Assembly (NCBI GenBank): GCA_009776955.1
Contig: WRMW01000004.1
Coordinates: 62,001-126,000, forward strand
DNA length: 64,000 nt
Reading direction: 5' to 3'
Source of the DNA: Clostridiales bacterium
Lineage (GTDB): Bacteria; Bacillota; Clostridia; Peptostreptococcales; Anaerovoracaceae
Of the stretch, positions 32,277 to 40,400 are shown piece by piece. A model generated the notes under the pieces. That model was not told where the DNA came from and did not search any database. It saw nothing but the letters and a program-made list of their open reading frames with translations. How positions within the stretch are numbered: position 1 is the first letter of the stretch; each line of letters starts with the position of its first letter. A program made the position numbers and the translations under genes.

Positions 32277-34106
32277 TTGGAAGTGAAACGATCGGAAATT
32301 TTGGAACAATATAAATGGGACCTTGGCTCGCTGTATAACGACGAGGCCGAGTGGGAGCGGGACTATGCGCACGCGCTGGATATGGCCGACGGGTTTGCGG
32401 CGTACGATGGTCGGCTCTCGGAGAGCGCGGACACCTTGCTGCACGCGCTGAGGGAGCGTGACGAAATATGGCGGCTTGCCGAGCGGGTGTACGTCTATGC
32501 CCGTCAGCGGCGGGACGAGGACAATAGGGAGGCTAAGTATCAGGCGATGACGGATCGTGCCCAGGCGCTTCTGTCACGGCTTGCCGCAGCCACCGCCTTC
32601 TTCGAGCCGGAGGTGATAGGGACGTGCGAGCACTTGGTCGCGGACGCCGGCATCACCCCATCCGCTACAGGGGCAGCCGACCACGGCCTGCACGCCTACG
32701 CCCACGTCCTGCGTACCCTTATCCGCCAGAAGCCCCATATCCTCTCACGCCCCGAGGAAGAAATCCTGGCGCGCCTGTCCGAGGTCCTTTCCGCGACGAA
32801 CGACATCTTCACCATGATAAACGACGCCGACATGAAATTCGGCGAGATCGAGGGCGAGGACGGAAAGCCCGTCGAGCTAACCCACGGCTCGTATATAAGA
32901 TTCCTGGAATCGAAAAACCGTGACGTCCGCCGCGCCGCCTACGAAGGCATCTACACCGCTTTCCAAAAGCAACGCAACACGCTTGCCGCCGCCTACAACG
33001 CAAACACAAAGACCGATGTGATAAGCGCAGGGATAAGGCATCACGATTCCGCGCTCGCCGCCGCCCTGTCCGGCGACAATGTAAGCGAGGACGTGTACGA
33101 CAATCTTATTATTAATGTAGGGAAAAACCTCCCCGCCCTGCATGGCTATCTCGACGTGAAGCGGCAGGCTCTCGGATTGGACAGATTGGCGATGTACGAC
33201 ATCTACGTGCCCGTCGCAGAACCGCCCGGCGAACGTGAGTTCCCCTTCGAGGAAGCCGTGGCGATAATGGGGGAGGCGCTTGCCCCGCTCGGAGAGGAAT
33301 ACGTGAAGGCCTGCACCGAGGGCGCCTTGTCCGAACGATGGATAGACGTCTACGAAAGCGAGGGCAAGAGCAGCGGCGCCTACTCGTTCGGGTGCTACGA
33401 CAGCAAGCCATATATAATGATGAATTATCACGGCAAGCATAGGGACGTTTTCACCCTCGTGCATGAGATGGGGCACTCCATGCACAGCTATTACACCCGT
33501 CGCGCACAGCCCTACACTTACGGCAGCCATTCCATTTTTACGGCTGAGGTCGCTTCGACCGTGAACGAGAACCTGCTAGTTCGCCGCTTGCTCGACGCCG
33601 CAAAGGACGACAAGGAGCGTGCATATTATTTGAATTTCTATCTTGAGGAATTTCGTACAACCTTGTTTCGGCAGACGATGTTCGCGGAGTTCGAGAAGCT
33701 GACGCATGAGGCGGCGGGGCGGGGCGAGCCCCTGACCGATGAGTTTCTGTGCGGGCTCTACGGGGGGCTTGTGGAGAAGTATCACGGGGCGGCGGTGGAG
33801 GCCGATGACTATATCAAGAGCGAGTGGTCACGCATCCCGCACTTTTACCGTGCCTTTTATGTATATAAATATGCGACAGGGTTTTCGGCGGCGGCGGCCA
33901 TCGCGGAGCGAATATTGTCGGAGGGGCAGGGCGCAGCGGAGGACTATCTGCGTTTCCTGTCCGCAGGCGATTCGGATGACCCGATAGAGCTTTTGAAGAT
34001 AGCCGGCGTCGATATGGGCAAGCCCGGCCCGGTGGAGGACGCGATGCGGACCTTCACCGCCTTGGCTGAGGAATTTGCCGCCGCCGTTATGGATGGGAGG
34101 GCATAA
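32277..34106 (+). CDS. pepF: Oligoendopeptidase F
   Basis: This 609-residue M3B metallopeptidase hydrolyses oligopeptides in the cytoplasm. The zinc motif is LVHEMGHSMHSYY, with the third ligand Glu downstream in FTAEVASTVNE, and the C-terminal IPHFYRAFYVYKYATGF segment is typical. Start is TTG at 32277 with AGGGAG upstream. A GTG six bases later is an alternative. It overlaps the NAD kinase gene by one base (TAATG). Confidence 0.95.
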   Translation: MEVKRSEILEQYKWDLGSLYNDEAEWERDYAHALDMADGFAAYDGRLSESADTLLHALRERDEIWRLAERVYVYARQRRDEDNREAKYQAMTDRAQALLSRLAAATAFFEPEVIGTCEHLVADAGITPSATGAADHGLHAYAHVLRTLIRQKPHILSRPEEEILARLSEVLSATNDIFTMINDADMKFGEIEGEDGKPVELTHGSYIRFLESKNRDVRRAAYEGIYTAFQKQRNTLAAAYNANTKTDVISAGIRHHDSALAAALSGDNVSEDVYDNLIINVGKNLPALHGYLDVKRQALGLDRLAMYDIYVPVAEPPGEREFPFEEAVAIMGEALAPLGEEYVKACTEGALSERWIDVYESEGKSSGAYSFGCYDSKPYIMMNYHGKHRDVFTLVHEMGHSMHSYYTRRAQPYTYGSHSIFTAEVASTVNENLLVRRLLDAAKDDKERAYYLNFYLEEFRTTLFRQTMFAEFEKLTHEAAGRGEPLTDEFLCGLYGGLVEKYHGAAVEADDYIKSEWSRIPHFYRAFYVYKYATGFSAAAAIAERILSEGQGAAEDYLRFLSAGDSDDPIELLKIAGVDMGKPGPVEDAMRTFTALAEEFAAAVMDGRA

Positions 34107-34936
34107 TGCGTAAAATAATAAACATCGTCGACTATGGCCGCACCCGCGACTGTGCCCGCATCGCGGATCTGCTTGCGTCAAAACTGACCGCCGCAGGCTT
34201 CCAACCCGTCCGTGACAAGGCCGAGGGCGCCTCGCTTATCATCGTCGTAGGCGGCGACGGCTCGTTCCTACGTACCCTCCGCCGCTACGACTTCCCGCCG
34301 GCGCCCTTCGTCGGCGTCAACACCGGCCACCTCGGATTCTTCCAAGAGCTCAGCGAGGCCGACCTCGATTCTTTCATCGAAAAATACAAAGCAGGCGACT
34401 TCGCCCAACAAAGTTACCGAACGGTTCTCTGCGCCATAGACCACGCAGGCGGCACGGAGACCTTGCGTGGCCTCAACGAGTTTGTTGTCAAGGCCGGCGA
34501 TTCCCGCCTCGGCCACTTCGACATATATATAGGAGAGAACCTTGTCAGCAAGTTTCACGGCGACGGCCTCGTCATCTCCACGGCGGCCGGCTCCACCGCA
34601 TACAACTACGCGCTCGGCGGCAGCATAGTGGATCCGCGCCTCGACCTGCTCCAGCTTTCGCCCATAGCCCCCGTCAACACGACGGCCTACCGCTCGTTCA
34701 CCAGCGGCGTCATACTTCCGCCCGGCCTGCCCATCCGCATCATCCCCGACCCGGACAGCGCCGATGACAATGTGGACGCAGGGCGTGAGACCCGTGTGGC
34801 TTTCGACGGCGATGGGGCACTCTACACTTCCGTCCGCAGCATAGAGGTGGGTCTCTCCGACCAAAGCGTCACCCTCCTTCGCTTCAAGGACTATGAGTTC
34901 TGGCGCACGGTCAAGCAAAAGCTCCTGATGCCTTGA
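34106..34936 (+). CDS. nadK: NAD kinase
   Basis: NAD kinase makes NADP. Motifs are VVGGDGSFLRTL, NTGHLGFFQ, and DGLVISTAAGSTAYNYALGG. Length 276 is normal. It is coupled to pepF by the TAATG overlap. No clear hairpin terminator follows before the promoter at 34975. Confidence 0.95.
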   Translation: MRKIINIVDYGRTRDCARIADLLASKLTAAGFQPVRDKAEGASLIIVVGGDGSFLRTLRRYDFPPAPFVGVNTGHLGFFQELSEADLDSFIEKYKAGDFAQQSYRTVLCAIDHAGGTETLRGLNEFVVKAGDSRLGHFDIYIGENLVSKFHGDGLVISTAAGSTAYNYALGGSIVDPRLDLLQLSPIAPVNTTAYRSFTSGVILPPGLPIRIIPDPDSADDNVDAGRETRVAFDGDGALYTSVRSIEVGLSDQSVTLLRFKDYEFWRTVKQKLLMP

Positions 34937-34974
34937 CCACTCCTGCCCGCTACGCAATTGACAAAAATTGGGTA

Positions 34975-35003
34975 TTGACATCCCCCCCCTTTAATGCAAT
35001 AAT
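34975..35003 (+). promoter_or_regulatory. Strong sigma-A promoter of a short convergent RNA (locus 1)
   Basis: TTGACA (34975-34980), a 17-bp spacer starting with a C8 run, and AATAAT (34998-35003). The block TTGACATCCCCCC recurs at 36772 upstream of the second such RNA. No open frame of note follows on the plus strand before the hairpin at 35053-35085. Confidence 0.75.
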
Positions 35004-35009
35004 ATCCTC

Positions 35010-35091
35010 AAGCCGAACAGGAACCCGGCAGATGTGGCAACTCCATATCAAAAATCCCCGTCGGGACGTCTACCCGGCGGGGATTCATTTT
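35010..35091 (+). ncRNA. Putative antitoxin-like short RNA, locus 1
   Basis: The transcript is predicted from the promoter at 34975-35003 to the hairpin at 35053-35085. It runs convergent to the mRNA of the small membrane peptide at 35096-35191 and overlaps that mRNA at the shared hairpin, as in Fst/RNAII-type type I toxin-antitoxin loci. Ends are estimates from promoter and hairpin positions. No expression evidence is available. Confidence 0.5.
35053..35085. terminator. Bidirectional hairpin between short RNA and peptide mRNA (locus 1)
   Basis: A 13-bp stem (AATCCCCGTCGGG with CCCGGCGGGGATT, one G-U pair) has a 7-base loop. On the minus strand it runs into TTTTTG, so it ends the peptide mRNA well. 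On the plus strand CATTTT follows. Confidence 0.75.
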
Positions 35092-35095
35092 GGGC

Positions 35096-35191
35096 TTACC
35101 GTCTATCGTCGTCTCGCTCAAGCCACTTGCAAACATAAAAAGCAACCATGCTCGCTGCGAACGAGACCAAGAACCCTGCAAAATACTCCAT
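35096..35191 (-). CDS. 31-residue membrane peptide, type I toxin-like (locus 1)
   Basis: A small ORF on the minus strand with a perfect ribosome site (AAAGGAGGTGAG, then ATG at 35191) encodes one hydrophobic helix (MEYFAGFLVSFAASMVAFYV) followed by a charged tail (CKWLERDDDRR). A single transmembrane helix plus charged C-terminus is the form of Fst/Ldr/TxpA-class type I toxins. A peptide with the same AAS and KWL features is encoded at 36905-36991. No homologue is claimed by search. Function is inferred from form and gene arrangement. Confidence 0.6.
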   Translation of the reverse strand: MEYFAGFLVSFAASMVAFYVCKWLERDDDRR

Positions 35192-35263
35192 TTCTCACCT
35201 CCTTTCCGTAAGCACAATGAGTCAGGAGGAACGGCAAGAAAATAATACCATTAGTGAAGATAT

Positions 35264-36775
35264 ATGTCAATAATAAAAAACACTCTAACCTTAACAATCG
35301 CTCCGTCCGAGGACGGCATGACCGCCGGCAAAGCCCTCAAGCGCGCCCGTGGCATCTCCAAGCGCCTTGTCCGCAAAATCACCGCCGCCAATAAAGCCGG
35401 AGCCCCGCAGGGCTCCGTCCCTTGCGACTCGGAGCCGGGCCTTCGCGTCGAGTGCCAAAGGCGCGAGGCGGAGCAAGGGGCCTCCGAAAGCGAGGCGAAG
35501 GCGGAGCTTCGCGAAGCCGGAGCGAGCCTTTCGGCAGCGCCCCTGCGGACGCGTCGCAAGGCCCGGCCTACGACGGAAAACCGCCCTGCGCCAAAATCGA
35601 GAGCCATGCAGGGCTCCGTCCCTTGCGACTCGGAGCCGGGCCTTCGCGTCGAGCGCCCCGCCCCCGTCCCCGCCCTCTACATCAACGGTCGCCCCGCCCG
35701 CTTCCGTGACACCGTCAAAACCGGCGACGAGCTTCTGCTCGTATTCCCCGACGAAGACACCCACATCGAGCCGGAGCCCATCCCCCTCGCCATACTATAC
35801 GAAGACGACGACCTGCTCGCCATCGACAAGCAGCCCTTCATGGTCGTCCACCCGACCAAGGGCCATCAGACCGGCACCCTGGCAAACGCCATCGCCCACC
35901 ATATGCGGGAACGCGGCGAAAGCTACAAGCCCCGCTTCATCTCCCGCCTCGACATGAACACCTCCGGCGTCCTGCTCGTCGGCAAGAACAGCTACGCCCA
36001 GTCGAGCCTTGCGAAGCAGGGCGAGGGCGGCCTCGTCGAAAAAGTCTACATCGCCGTCCTGGAAGGGCGCCTCGAAGACACCCTCCCGCCCTCCGGCATC
36101 ATCGACCTCCCCATCGGCCGCCCGCCCACCGCCACCGCCGACCCTCGCCGCTCCGTCATCCCCGAGTCCCAAGGCGGCCACCCCTCCCGCACCGCCTACG
36201 AAGTAATCACCACAATCGACGCCATGCGGGACTCCATCCCTTGCGACTCGGAGCCGGGCCTTTGCGTCCCCCTCACTCTTGTCCGCGTCCGCCTCCTCAC
36301 CGGCCGCACCCACCAGATCCGCGTCCACTTCGCCCACTACGGCCACCCCGTCCTCGGCGACACCCTCTACGCCCCCCCCACCGACACCGACATCGACACC
36401 GGCCTCATGCGGGACTCCGCCCCTTGCGACTCGGAACCAGGCCTTCGCGTCGAGCGCCAAAGGCGCGAGGCGGAGCAAGGGGCCTCCGAAAGCGAGGCGA
36501 AGGCAGAGCTTCGCGAAGCCGCAGCGAGCCTTTCGGCAGCGCCCCTGCGGACGCGTCGCAAGGCCTGGCCTGAGCAGGAAAGCCGCCCCGCGCCAAAATC
36601 GAGAGCCCCGCATGAGGTCGGCGTTGGCGGCGGTGTCCCCCGCCACGCCCTTCACGCCTCCTCCCTCTCCTTCACCCACCCCACCACCGGCGCCCCCATG
36701 CACATCGTGGCCCCTCTCCCGCCCGACATCGCCGCCCTCATCCCATCCAATAAATTCCCAAAAATTAGTAGTTGA
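35264..36775 (+). CDS. rluD: RluD-family pseudouridine synthase with multiple in-frame repeat insertions
   Basis: The RluA/RluD core is complete: N-terminal S4-like part (TAGKALKRARGISKRLVRKI), catalytic Asp in ISRLDMNTSGVLLVGK (~230), LLTGRTHQIRVHFAHYGHPVLGD (~345) and C-terminal RHALHASSLSFTHPTTG. The family has about 300 residues, and this protein has 503. The extra sequence is repeats at about residues 48-130 (inside the S4 domain, before ALYINGRPARFRD), 321-335 (a hairpin loop before LTLVRVRLLTGR) and 381-451 (a loop after LGDTLYAP). Each lies at a surface loop and keeps the frame. The protein may still be active. The start ATG has only a weak ribosome site. Confidence 0.9.
   Translation: MSIIKNTLTLTIAPSEDGMTAGKALKRARGISKRLVRKITAANKAGAPQGSVPCDSEPGLRVECQRREAEQGASESEAKAELREAGASLSAAPLRTRRKARPTTENRPAPKSRAMQGSVPCDSEPGLRVERPAPVPALYINGRPARFRDTVKTGDELLLVFPDEDTHIEPEPIPLAILYEDDDLLAIDKQPFMVVHPTKGHQTGTLANAIAHHMRERGESYKPRFISRLDMNTSGVLLVGKNSYAQSSLAKQGEGGLVEKVYIAVLEGRLEDTLPPSGIIDLPIGRPPTATADPRRSVIPESQGGHPSRTAYEVITTIDAMRDSIPCDSEPGLCVPLTLVRVRLLTGRTHQIRVHFAHYGHPVLGDTLYAPPTDTDIDTGLMRDSAPCDSEPGLRVERQRREAEQGASESEAKAELREAAASLSAAPLRTRRKAWPEQESRPAPKSRAPHEVGVGGGVPRHALHASSLSFTHPTTGAPMHIVAPLPPDIAALIPSNKFPKISS
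35407..35653 (+). repeat. Palindromic coding element in rluD, full copy plus partial copy
   Basis: A full copy spans 35407-35609 with inverted ends GCAGGGCTC and GAGCCATGC. It is followed at once by the first 46 bp of a second copy (35608-35653), identical to 35407-35452 and exactly 201 bp downstream, so the frame is kept. The translation contains PCDSEPGLRVE, EAEQGASESEAKAELREA and SLSAAPLRTRRKA. All three plus-strand frames and at least two minus-strand frames are free of stops across it. Confidence 0.88.
36225..36268 (+). repeat. Short form of the palindromic element in rluD
   Basis: About 44 bp corresponding to the left end of the full element (CGGGACTCCATCCC, then GACTCGGAGCCGGGCC). It encodes RDSIPCDSEPGLCV between the conserved strands TAYEVITTID and LTLVRVRLLTG. 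The body and right end of the element are absent. Confidence 0.75.
36406..36614 (+). repeat. Palindromic coding element in rluD, second full copy
   Basis: The element is 209 bp with terminal inverted repeats CATGCGGGACTC and GAGCCCCGCATG (11 of 12 match). The body is nearly the same as 35407-35609, and the encoded peptide is PCDSEPGLRVERQRR, EAEQGASESEAKAELREA, SLSAAPLRTRRKA. From 36405 to 36561 all six reading frames are free of stop codons. Confidence 0.9.
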
Positions 36776-36801
36776 CATCCCCCCCTCCTCCATGCGACAA
36801 T
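36772..36801 (+). promoter_or_regulatory. Strong promoter of a short convergent RNA (locus 2)
   Basis: TTGACA (36772-36777), an 18-bp spacer with a C-run, and GACAAT (36796-36801). It begins just before the rluD stop and shares TTGACATCCCCCC and ATGC before the -10 with the promoter at 34975. Confidence 0.7.
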
Positions 36802-36807
36802 ACCCCT

Positions 36808-36884
36808 ATCAACGAAAGTTGACTAGGGAAAAGCATATGACCAGAACGAAAAGCCACGGAGTGTGAGTCCGTGGCTTTTCACTA
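36808..36884 (+). ncRNA. Putative antitoxin-like short RNA, locus 2
   Basis: The transcript is predicted from the promoter at 36772-36801 to the hairpin at 36848-36880, convergent to the mRNA of the 28-residue peptide at 36905-36991. It is the same arrangement as locus 1. Ends are estimates. Confidence 0.5.
36848..36880. terminator. Bidirectional hairpin between short RNA and peptide mRNA (locus 2)
   Basis: A 13-bp perfect stem (GAAAAGCCACGGA with TCCGTGGCTTTTC) has a 7-base loop, flanked by A and T runs that serve both strands. Confidence 0.85.
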
Positions 36885-36904
36885 GGCTACCTGGCACATC
36901 ACTT

Positions 36905-36991
36905 CTATCCGTCTAGCCATTTGCGAATGATGTCTGTTACTAAGTTTGCCAAAGCACTCGCTGCGACAGATAGGACAAACAGTAAAAACAT
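36905..36991 (-). CDS. 28-residue membrane peptide, type I toxin-like (locus 2)
   Basis: A minus-strand small ORF with ribosome site AAAGGAGGTCGT before ATG at 36991. The peptide is one hydrophobic segment (MFLLFVLSVAASALANLV) and a short basic/acidic tail ending RKWLDG. It resembles the peptide at 35096-35191 in size, the AAS motif and KWL, and both face a short RNA with a related promoter. It is a paralogous type I toxin candidate. Confidence 0.6.
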   Translation of the reverse strand: MFLLFVLSVAASALANLVTDIIRKWLDG

Positions 36992-37439
36992 ACGACCTCC
37001 TTTCTACCTACTAGGGATAGCCAGTAACACATAATAACATTATTTCAAATAAATGTCAACGCAACTTTTCCCTAAAAAATTTCCTCTACCCCCTTGCATA
37101 AAGTTTAAAAAAATGTGACAATGTCATTACGAATGTGCTTTTGGTCGTGAAATCGGTAGCAAGAGGAGAAGGAATAGAAAAGGGGAAAGCAGCAATAGAA
37201 AATAGACAAGCCCAACAAATCAAGAACACCCGTTCGGGGGGGGGGCGTTCGTTTTTGCCCGAAAGGAGACACGCAGTGTAGCGTGTGCTTTGTTATGTCA
37301 GAGTCTATAGAATCCATAATGAAGAAAATCCGATATAGGCTTGAGTGATTCCGCGGCTATGTGTTTGCGGGATTATATAATTGTAATATATCAAATCGTT
37401 ATAGTGATTGTATGTTTGTGAAAAAGGAGTGTAATCAAA
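36992..37439. other. AT-rich intergenic region upstream of the giant surface-protein gene
   Basis: This stretch of about 450 bases is much poorer in GC than the rest of the window. It contains an A/G-rich stretch (37130-37200), a poly-G hairpin (37224-37256), a small stem ACACGC/GCGTGT (37270-37286), several -10-like TATAAT strings near 37375 and a good ribosome site (AAAAAGGAG) before the ATG at 37440. The only small frame with an ATG here (37295, 17 codons) has no ribosome site at a usable distance. I recognise no riboswitch. Confidence 0.5.
37224..37256 (+). terminator. Hairpin with a run of ten G, terminator-like
   Basis: GAAC-A-CCC can pair with GGG-C-GTTC around a loop containing a homopolymer of ten G (37236-37245). 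GTTTTTG follows. It may terminate a short upstream transcript. The G-run is prone to slippage. Confidence 0.45.
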
Positions 37440-40400
37440 ATGGGTAGAACGAAAATGAAGTCAAGGATGCTGGCATGGCTGCTTACGCTTGCCTTGATAA
37501 TAGGCCTAGTGCCCGCGGGCGTGGCCTTCGGTAGCGGGGGCATGCAGCCTCTGGCCGACGAAGGCGAAGGCGAAGTGGTCGAAGCCGTGTTCAACGGGAC
37601 CACATGGGCTGTAGACGTCAAAATTGATGCGGCCCTCAATAAGACGTTCAGCGAAGGGGCTGTCGTGTTTGAGGCGAGCGACGATGTGAGTACGCCCATC
37701 AAGGTCGTCATCGCCAGTGCGGAAGGGTTTTATGTGGGTGGCGGAGGTTCCTCTTCCGTAGATCTCGATTCCTACATAAATGCCAATGGTTCGGGCTTTG
37801 ACACACTAGATTTGGTGGACTATGGCGCCAATGACCTCGTTATCATCGAAGCCACTTTGACGATCACGGATGCGATAGGCGCCTTTTACCTTAATGCCGG
37901 GGTCGTGTACGGCGGCGACGAAGTCGAAGACATCGAAATCGGCGAGGTGGACCACGTCTACGCGCTGGATATAGTGCCGGCGGTGGTGGACGCCAAGTGG
38001 AACGAAACCACAAAAACCTACACATTCGAAAAGTTGGTAGCCGGCTATGCGGCCCCGCCGACCGCGGTGTTGTTCAACGTGACGAATACAGGCAACAGCC
38101 CCATAAGCAGTTTTTATGCCCCGAGCTTTGAAGGCGACTTCACGACTCCGCCCTTCACCTCAGGCGCTGTGACTCCCGGCACGCCACTTGCCGTCGGTGG
38201 TACGGCGACAGTCACGGTTGATGTGGCGGCGACCCTTGCAGGTCAAACCGCCGCTTACGCCGACAAGATGAGCGTCACGGGCCGAAAGCCCGATCCCGCA
38301 GGTGTTGGTGACGATGTCCCGGCGTATACTGCCGATGTAAACCTCTCCATCACCGTTGAGCCGCAGAAATTCGCAGCGACTTTAGCCCAGGGTAGTTATG
38401 AAGTGGCCGACTCGGAAGTGGCCGCAGGCACGGGCACATATGAGTTCGATGCTTTGGCGGAAGGCTATCTTGCCCCGGCGGTGACGGTCTTTACCATCAA
38501 GAACACCGGCAATATGGAGTTGACAGACCTTGCGGCGGTGCTTAGCTTTCAAGGGGATCCGACCCCCACGCCGTTCATCGGGGCTGGCCCTATCGTCGCA
38601 AGCCTTGCCGTTGGCGCTACTGATACGTTTTCCATCGGCCCGGTGGCGGGTCTAGACGTAGGCGTACACGAGGGCACGCTCACCATCACCTATGGCACCG
38701 GCACCCCCGTGGACCTTTTCGTGATAGAGCTTGAGTTTGAAGTAGAGGCAGCGACTTTTGCGGCGACCCTCAGCCATGGGGACTTCCTGGTGGCTGACAC
38801 CGAGGCCGAAGAGGATCCGGGCGAAGGCAGCGTAGAATGGCCTGCTGCTTTGGCTGGATACACCAATACAAACTATCAATTGACCTTTGAGCTGAAAAAC
38901 ACCGGCAACCAAGACCTCGAGGATCTCACTTCGGTCATTACTGGCGGCACAGCCAAGTTCATAATATCTTCAGGCGATCTTAGTGGAGACAACCTTGCAG
39001 CAGGTGGAGCAACTGATATTGTCGTAATGCCGGCGACCGGACTTACGGCTGGCGAGCATGAGGACGTCCTGACGATCAAGGACGACGCCGACAATATACT
39101 GCTCGTAATAGACCTGAGCTTTGAGGTTGTCGCCGCTGGCACATATACAGCCGCCATTTCGGTGGACGACAGCGACGAAGGCTCTCTTGTCCTTGTATCC
39201 CCCAGAGAATACATTTATTTTTTCGCGAGCAAGCCCTCGCAGTATTCGAGCACGGCGCCGGAAGTGGAATTCATCATCAAAAACACCGGCACAGCGACGC
39301 TGACAGATGTAGGCGCGGAGCTTGACGCCGGCGACGACGATTTTGTTATACCTACCCCGTTCACTGACAAGACCATCGCCGCAGGCCCGACAGCGGTCAC
39401 GGAGCCATTCACGGTCGCGGTGGATTTGACGCCGCCGTATGTTGCAGGCACATACACCGGCACGGTGACCGTAAGCCATAGCGATGGCGACACAGGTACG
39501 GTCGAGTACGACATCAACCTCTTCTTCACCGTCGATCCGCCCGTCGATGCCGAAGACCCCGTCATCACGGGCGAGCCTCAGGATGCGGCGGCGGTAAGGC
39601 ACGACACGAACACAGTCGAGCTGGCGGTGGCAGCGATTTCGCCCGACGACGGTGACCTTGAGTACCAATGGTATGAGAGCAATGCGGCCGGAGCCGACAA
39701 GTCCTTGCTGGTCGGGCAGGAAGCTGAGGCTTTCGAAGCCCCCATAAATGTATTCGGCACGAAATACTATCTTGTCGACATAGTGAACAGGATTGCGGAC
39801 AACGGCGACGGCGGGAACAAGGCGTCGGATCCCGTGTCCAGCCGTGTCGCGAAGGTCGAGGTGGGCGAGGCGATCGTCACCATCGAATGGTACGCCCGCG
39901 ACACAGGCACTGCCAACCTCACCAACAACATCAATTGGTACAGCCCCGAAGGCAGCCTGCTCGAGACCATAACGGCCCCGACAAGCCTTGTGGATACGAA
40001 GCTTGTGACCACGGCCCTCGTCGGCTCGCGTTGGGAGGCCGTGACCCCTGTCGCCAAGGTCGAGAGGCCGGCGGCTGCGGCGGCGGCCATAAGCACCGCC
40101 CGCTTTGTCGATGTCAAGCCCAATGACTGGTTTGTGCCGAACGCGGCGATCACCGGCAACTCAAAGACGCGCATACCTTCTGCCGGCCTCGTGCCCGCAA
40201 GCGAAACGCCTTTAAGGTATTCCGGCGCCTTTACGGTTTCAAGATACGACGTCACCTATGACGCAGGCGCAGGCGCCACCATCACGCTGGCTGCCGCAAA
40301 CGGCTCAGCCGTGGTGCAGCGTGCGACCAGGACCGTGAACTTCAACGGCAGGTACAGCATACCGCCGAACCCGGTGCGTCCTGGCTTTACGTTTGAGGGT

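Noticed and set aside
37295-37348. 17-codon frame upstream of the giant gene as a leader peptide
   Set aside because: The nearest AGGAG is more than 20 bases from its ATG, and nothing links it to attenuation structures.
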